Part shown: piece after piece, positions 7,291-10,497 of the stretch | How the letters are laid out: each line of letters starts with the position of its first letter | Position numbering within the stretch: position 1 is the stretch's first letter | Assembly (NCBI GenBank): GCA_002413395.1 | Contig: DHWX01000056.1 | Coordinates: 21,850-32,346 of the forward strand | From: Polaromonas sp. UBA5171 | GTDB taxonomy: Bacteria > Pseudomonadota > Gammaproteobacteria > Burkholderiales > Burkholderiaceae_C | DNA length: 10,497 bases | Reading direction: 5' to 3' | Translations under genes and position numbers: made by a program | The notes under the pieces: model-generated | What the model saw: only the letters and a program-made list of their open reading frames with translations | Told to the model about the DNA's origin: nothing | Database searches by the model: none

Positions 7291-8157
7291 ATGCCGAACA
7301 TCCGCTCCATCGACATGCTTTTTCTCGACCAGCTCTTCGAGATGGGCGGCGGTTATGTCCTGAATTTCTCCGACAGGACCATGTCTCGGTTCTTTGCCGA
7401 AGAGCTCAATGTCGATATCGACGATCCCGCGTATGCCGAGCACGGCGGCTCCAAGGGCAAGCGGCTGCGGTGCTTCCTGCAAAAAGTCGAAATTCCGTCC
7501 GTGGTCAAGACGCTCAAGGCCCTATGGGAATACCGTGAAGCCATCAGGATGCGCGACGGGAAGGCCGAGGATGTCGAGAACGCGCAAGGCCGTCTCCTGT
7601 CTCTGATCAATCGCCTTGAAGGCAAGCCCGACGCCCAGCCTGCGGAGGAACCCAAGGCCGCATATGACCGGCCCAAGCTTCTGGCATTGCGCAACGACCT
7701 GATCGGCTTCGCCCAACTCGCGCCGCAGGCGAGGGGCTACGCTTTTGAGACGCTGCTGCGCGAGCTCTTCAATGTCTTCGGGCTGCAAGCCCGCGAGCCA
7801 TTCCGACTCAAAGGCGAGCAGATCGACGGGAGCTTCGTGCTCCAAGGCGAAACCTACCTGATCGAAGCCAAGTGGCAGGCCGCTCAGACGGGCGTGGCGG
7901 ACCTGCACACCTTCCACGGAAAGCTTGAACAAAAGGCCGCGTGGACGCGAGGCCTGTTCGTCAGCAACAGCGGCTTCACCGAAGACGGCCTTGCCGCTTT
8001 CGGCCGGGGCAAGCGCGTGATCTGCATGGATGGCCTAGACCTCTTCGACACGCTGAGCCGCGAGCTGCCGCTCAATCATGTTCTCGAAAGCAAGGTGCGC
8101 CGGGCCGCCGAGACCGGCCTCCCGTTCGCGCGCGTGCGCGATCTCTTCCCAACATAA
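7291..8157 (+). CDS. PD-(D/E)xK restriction-endonuclease-like protein with separate N-terminal domain
   Basis: A 288-residue protein in two parts. Residues about 8-85 (FLDQLFEMGGGYVLNFSDRT, FFAEELNVDID, GGSKGKRLRCFLQ) form a domain that recurs at the N-terminus of defence-associated proteins; I cannot name it with certainty. A linker rich in Glu, Pro and Ala (about 110-128) leads to a Mrr-like nuclease fold at about 130-260: GYAFETLLRELFNVFGL with E153, EQIDGSFVL with D179, and YLIEAKWQ with E192 and K194, the PD-(D/E)xK triad. A following helix and strand (LHTFHGKLEQKAAWTRGLFV, then GKRVICMDGLDLF) complete the fold. It should bind and probably cut DNA, with the N-terminal part sensing or oligomerising. 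No clear Shine-Dalgarno site precedes ATG 7291; ATG at 7315 is an alternative. It lies 18 nt upstream of the FRG gene, probably in one operon. Confidence 0.82.
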   Translation: MPNIRSIDMLFLDQLFEMGGGYVLNFSDRTMSRFFAEELNVDIDDPAYAEHGGSKGKRLRCFLQKVEIPSVVKTLKALWEYREAIRMRDGKAEDVENAQGRLLSLINRLEGKPDAQPAEEPKAAYDRPKLLALRNDLIGFAQLAPQARGYAFETLLRELFNVFGLQAREPFRLKGEQIDGSFVLQGETYLIEAKWQAAQTGVADLHTFHGKLEQKAAWTRGLFVSNSGFTEDGLAAFGRGKRVICMDGLDLFDTLSRELPLNHVLESKVRRAAETGLPFARVRDLFPT

Positions 8158-8175
8158 ACAACCACGAGATCGACC

Positions 8176-9087
8176 ATGGCCGAACGCAAGGAGCGAGTGA
8201 AGTTGGAGCCCGATGGCTCGATCCGCGTCGGGAGCGTTCGGACCTTCTTGACTGAGATGGAACGCTTCGAGCCGGAGAAGAGCTTCACATATTTCTTCCG
8301 TGGGCACTCGCGGTTCAGCCATCGCTTGGTTCCGAGCATCTACCGCGATCCCGGCTGGATCGCCAATGAGGACGTGCTCTTCAAGGAGTTGGTGCTGCGC
8401 TGCCCCAATGATTTCTCGGGCCAGGAATCGACATTCCAGTCGCTCGTGAAGATGCAGCACTACTCGCTGCCGACCCGCCTGCTCGACATCACTGCCAATC
8501 CCTTGGTCGCCCTCTACTTCGCTTGCGAGCATGAGGGGCCGCAGCGCGAGAGCGGCGAAGTGGTGGTCTTCCGAATCCCCACCGCTGAAATCAAATACTT
8601 CGACAGCGACACGGTCAGTGTCATCGCCAACATCAGCAGGCGGCCTTCAACATTCAAGCTGCCAGATGAGGATCTCGAGCGCTTGGCATTCAACGAGGAC
8701 CCCCAAATCCATTACCTGCTGCATGAGGTGAAGAGGGAGAAGCCTTACTTCGAGCCGTTCATCCTCCGGCATCACTTGGAGTCGGTGCTGTGCGTCAAGC
8801 CCAAGCTCGACAACGCCCGCGTCATCAAACAGGACGGCGCGTTCCTCCTCTTCGGCATGAATGGCAGAAAGACCGAACCGGCGACGGTGCCGGCCGGCTT
8901 TCTCGCGGCGGCGGCATCTAAGCGATTGCTCGTGGAGCCGGGCAAGAAGGTCTTCATCCGAAAACAGTTGGAGTCGCTGGGGCTCACGCAGGCGTCAATC
9001 TTTCCAGAGATCGACAAGGTGGCCGAGTTCATCAAGCGGACGTATGCCACTCCGACCCCAACGTCATCGGGCGAGGCAAAGCCTTGA
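8176..9087 (+). CDS. FRG domain-containing protein
   Basis: A 303-residue protein with the full set of FRG-domain marks: YFFRGHS (39-45, the F-R-G name motif), LVPSIYR (51-57), the block QHYSLPTRLLDIT followed by NPLVALYFA (94-116), QDGAFLLFG (219-227) and LGLTQASIFPEID (268-280). FRG proteins are common in defence islands and prophages, but their biochemical activity is not something I can state. The invariant Arg, His and Asp residues of the domain are all present, so the protein looks intact. The C-terminal tail (about 291-303) is Thr/Pro/Ser-rich and probably disordered. The start is the ATG at 8176, 18 nt after the nuclease stop. No strong Shine-Dalgarno site is seen, so re-initiation from the upstream gene is possible. 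The pairing with a nuclease-like gene suggests a shared job. Confidence 0.88.
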   Translation: MAERKERVKLEPDGSIRVGSVRTFLTEMERFEPEKSFTYFFRGHSRFSHRLVPSIYRDPGWIANEDVLFKELVLRCPNDFSGQESTFQSLVKMQHYSLPTRLLDITANPLVALYFACEHEGPQRESGEVVVFRIPTAEIKYFDSDTVSVIANISRRPSTFKLPDEDLERLAFNEDPQIHYLLHEVKREKPYFEPFILRHHLESVLCVKPKLDNARVIKQDGAFLLFGMNGRKTEPATVPAGFLAAAASKRLLVEPGKKVFIRKQLESLGLTQASIFPEIDKVAEFIKRTYATPTPTSSGEAKP

Positions 9088-9109
9088 GGACAAGTCGCGT
9101 AAACGATTC

Positions 9110-9114
9110 AAGGG
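9110..9114 (+). promoter_or_regulatory. Ribosome binding site that decides the start of the 9121 gene
   Basis: AAGGG at 9110-9114 touches the ATG at 9115 but is 6 nt from the ATG at 9121, which is in the same frame. Normal spacing therefore favours 9121 as the true start. Confidence 0.55.
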
Positions 9115-9120
9115 ATGCTG

Positions 9121-9693
9121 ATGATTGACCAAGACCTTTCCGACTACCTGGCTACCAAGGGCGCAGCAGTGGTCCATCTCTCGCATCACGCCGTCATGGA
9201 CCCGACGCGACCCATCTTCCCCGAAGATATGCAGAGAGCCATCGCCAAGAACGACGAGTTCAATCTCTCGTGCGTGGTGGTCTGGCCTGGCCATGGGATG
9301 CCGTTGCCAGGGTCGGTGGGAGTGATCTTCAAGCCAACATGCGCGAACGTGGTCTCGGCTGCTGCCAGCGACTCCGGCTCGACGACTCTGCCCGATGGCA
9401 CCGACGGGTCGCTTGGACTGCCACTGACCCATGAAACCTTGGCCGCGACCTTCAATGTCTGGCTCTGGAACTACAACGAGTGGCGCGTGCGCGGCGCGGA
9501 GGTCGTAGGCATCTTCGTCGCAGACCCTTTGAACATCGAAGTTAAGAAGAAAGTCGTGCTCACCCTAGACGGCCACGAGTTCACAGAGGTTGCGGCCACT
9601 TCCATAGAACTGGACGAGGTTTTATCGACGTTCCCGCACCAATCGATCTTCACGATGGGGCCGGCAGGCCTAGTCGAGATTCCCCGTTCCTGA
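9121..9693 (+). CDS. Unrecognised 190-residue protein in the nuclease/FRG cluster
   Basis: I do not recognise the family. The protein starts MIDQDLSDYLATKG and has no signal peptide or membrane segment, so it is expected in the cytosol. Conserved-looking patches are VVHLSHHAVM, PIFPEDM, SCVVVWPGHG, PGSVGVIFKPT, the WLWNYNEWRVRGAEVVGIF stretch rich in aromatic residues, and a mixed beta-type C-terminal half (VKKKVVLTLDGHEF). The His-rich patch and the alternation of short strands suggest a small alpha/beta fold. No catalytic motif can be named. It follows the FRG gene by 33 nt in the same direction and shares its GC-rich codon use, so it is probably part of the same operon. It could be an immunity, adaptor or sensor component of the nuclease/FRG module, but the sequence alone does not show this. 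Confidence 0.7.
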   Translation: MIDQDLSDYLATKGAAVVHLSHHAVMDPTRPIFPEDMQRAIAKNDEFNLSCVVVWPGHGMPLPGSVGVIFKPTCANVVSAAASDSGSTTLPDGTDGSLGLPLTHETLAATFNVWLWNYNEWRVRGAEVVGIFVADPLNIEVKKKVVLTLDGHEFTEVAATSIELDEVLSTFPHQSIFTMGPAGLVEIPRS

Positions 9694-9732
9694 ACGACTC
9701 ATTTCAATCAAATCAACAAAGGAGGCCATGGC

Positions 9733-9966
9733 ATGGTGATGACGAGCAAAGCAACCGCGAAAGAGTCGGCGACTCTGGCGCTGGCCAAGGCCCTCGCCGA
9801 GGGATACCCCAAGGCCGCATCGCTGGCCCTGAAAGATGGGGCGGATGTGGAGGCGTTTTGGATCAATGGTCGCGCGCTCTTGCGCAACCTTGCTGGAAGG
9901 CGAGGGAGCGCCGCTGCTTCCAAGTCTACCTCCGTCAAAATACAGGAGAGTTGGTGCCGACACTAA
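9733..9966 (+). CDS. Small ORF, probably the truncated start of a larger gene
   Basis: A 77-codon ORF with an excellent site AAAGGAGG (9718-9725) ending 7 nt before the ATG at 9733. The first about 55 residues look like real protein (LALAKALAEGYPKAASLALK, then DGADVEAFWINGRALL) and loosely recall a single helix-turn-helix ankyrin-like repeat. After about residue 55 the sequence turns low-complexity (GRRGSAAASKSTSVK) and then ends at a TAA inside DNA of different composition (9964-9966). The most likely reading is a gene cut by insertion or recombination near 9,900-9,950, with a chance stop just past the join. A genuine small protein cannot be excluded. It is 39 nt after the preceding gene and may be the last gene of the operon. 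Confidence 0.45.
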   Translation: MVMTSKATAKESATLALAKALAEGYPKAASLALKDGADVEAFWINGRALLRNLAGRRGSAAASKSTSVKIQESWCRH

Positions 9967-10283
9967 TTTGACCCACGTGCTGACTTTGGACTGACTGGTC
10001 AAGTATGAAGATTTTCACTTCAGCCCTGGTTTGGCTAACCTTGAACGTTCACCAAAGTCCTAGTTCCTAATACCGTTCGCGTTTGGCAGCTAATTTCGAG
10101 GATTCCTTGGTTACACGCAAAGCATGTTTCAGGTATCCGAAATAGACGTGTTGTGAACCACGCCGATAATTCGACTTAGTGAGTCCCAATTGCTAGGCAA
10201 TGGGGTGGAGCACCGCTTCATCGTGTGTCCGTTTTTTCGCAGCGACTGACGATTGTTTTTTCGAATTACGAGGAGGCGTTTTC
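9967..10283. other. Gene-free junction region between the GC-rich island and AT-rich DNA
   Basis: I find no convincing gene on either strand in these 317 bp. The left end (about 9,945-10,005) contains AATTTGACCCACG and TGACTTTGGACTGACTGG; TTGACCCA is a motif I associate with the repeated ends of some IS21-type insertion sequences, so this may be an IS scrap. No transposase, target duplication or second end is visible. Composition shifts from GC-rich to AT-rich across the region. Near its right end GTTTTTTCG occurs twice (10231-10239 and 10255-10263), 24 bp apart, upstream of the last gene, where a promoter would be expected; no clear -35/-10 pair is seen. Confidence 0.4.
10185..10205. repeat. 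Imperfect 9-bp inverted repeat with 3-nt spacer
   Basis: Arms CCCAATTGC (10185-10193) and GCAATGGGG (10197-10205) flank TAG and pair with one mismatch; the inner five pairs are perfect. It lies about 80 bp upstream of the last gene. It could be an operator, a small hairpin, or a recombination site. No U-tract follows, so it is not a typical terminator. Confidence 0.4.
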
Positions 10284-10497
10284 ATGTCAAAAATTCGGGC
10301 TGCACTAAAAGCACAAATCCAGGAAAAAAACAGACCTTTTATTAGCATTAAAGGGTTAATTGAAGTCATCACAAATAATGATGAGTGCACATTTATTGAG
10401 GCTGCAAATATTCTTGGTTATATCATTGAGAAAAACATTAAATCCATTGAATCACTTTATTATGTTCGGTACACAAATAATAATGAAGATTTAATAT
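10284..10497 (+). CDS. Unrecognised AT-rich gene, 5' part only
   Basis: The first 71 codons of a gene that runs off the right edge. GAGGAGG (10270-10276) ends 7 nt before the ATG at 10284, so the start is well supported. The product begins MSKIRAALKAQIQEKNRPFI and continues with LIEVITNNDECTFIEAANIL and SIESLYYVRYTNN. It is charged, probably helical, with no signal peptide or membrane segment. The codons are strikingly AT-rich (AAA, ATT, AAT, TTT, TTA), unlike every other gene here, which indicates a different source genome or the resumption of another replicon or mobile element. The stretch from about residue 38 (TFIEAANILGYIIEKN) could be a helix-turn-helix-like segment, but this is weak. 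No function is offered. Confidence 0.65.
   Translation, partial: MSKIRAALKAQIQEKNRPFISIKGLIEVITNNDECTFIEAANILGYIIEKNIKSIESLYYVRYTNNNEDLI

Noticed and set aside
9728..9739. ATG at 9728 as a start
   Set aside because: This frame stops after three codons (TGA at 9737-9739); the ATG at 9733 opens the longer frame with better spacing to AAAGGAGG.
9670..10002. Minus-strand 110-codon frame across the junction
   Set aside because: It spans the composition break and runs antisense to two plus-strand genes with good ribosome sites, and shows no domain.
1..10497. CRISPR array, tRNA or rRNA genes
   Set aside because: No regularly spaced repeat and no tRNA- or rRNA-like segment was seen on reading; a covariance-model scan was not possible here.

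Overview
The window is a stretch of defence island from a GC-rich bacterium, most likely a member of the Pseudomonadota. It rests on GC-rich codon use over about 9.9 kb, Shine-Dalgarno sites of the GGAGG type, and tightly packed or overlapping genes. No ribosomal, tRNA or core metabolic gene is present to fix the taxon. From about position 9,950 rightwards the base composition turns sharply AT-rich, so the right end is a junction with DNA of different origin.

Left part (1-2509, minus strand): the 5' 836 codons of a large PHP-plus-ATPase gene of the TrlF-like kind, running off the left edge. A 136-bp divergent intergenic region (2510-2645) separates it from the plus-strand operon and holds a small palindrome that could be an operator.

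Centre (2646-6471, plus strand): a three-gene operon joined by two 4-bp ATGA overlaps. It encodes a WYL-domain regulator of the BrxR/CapW kind, a TIR-APAZ protein, and a catalytically dead short prokaryotic Argonaute (MID-PIWI). The last two genes form a SPARTA system. In studied SPARTA systems the short Argonaute uses an RNA guide to sense invading (plasmid) DNA, the complex oligomerises, and the TIR domain destroys NAD(P)+, killing or arresting the cell. The WYL gene is physically coupled to the pair and probably controls it.

Right-centre (6515-9966, plus strand): a second co-directional run. It contains a broken gene (N-terminus like a DUF499-type ATPase, then a frame break and a short C-terminal remnant), a small helix-turn-helix protein, a PD-(D/E)xK nuclease-like protein with a separate N-terminal domain, an FRG-domain protein, a 191-residue protein I do not recognise, and a small ORF that looks truncated. 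Apart from the broken gene this is a candidate, not obviously named, defence module.

Right end (about 9,950-10,497): a roughly 317-bp stretch without a gene that may contain a scrap of insertion-sequence end and an inverted repeat, followed by the start of an AT-rich, unrecognised gene with a good ribosome binding site.

The known system is SPARTA. The least explained parts are its WYL regulator, the divergent PHP-ATPase, and the HTH / nuclease / FRG / unknown cluster.
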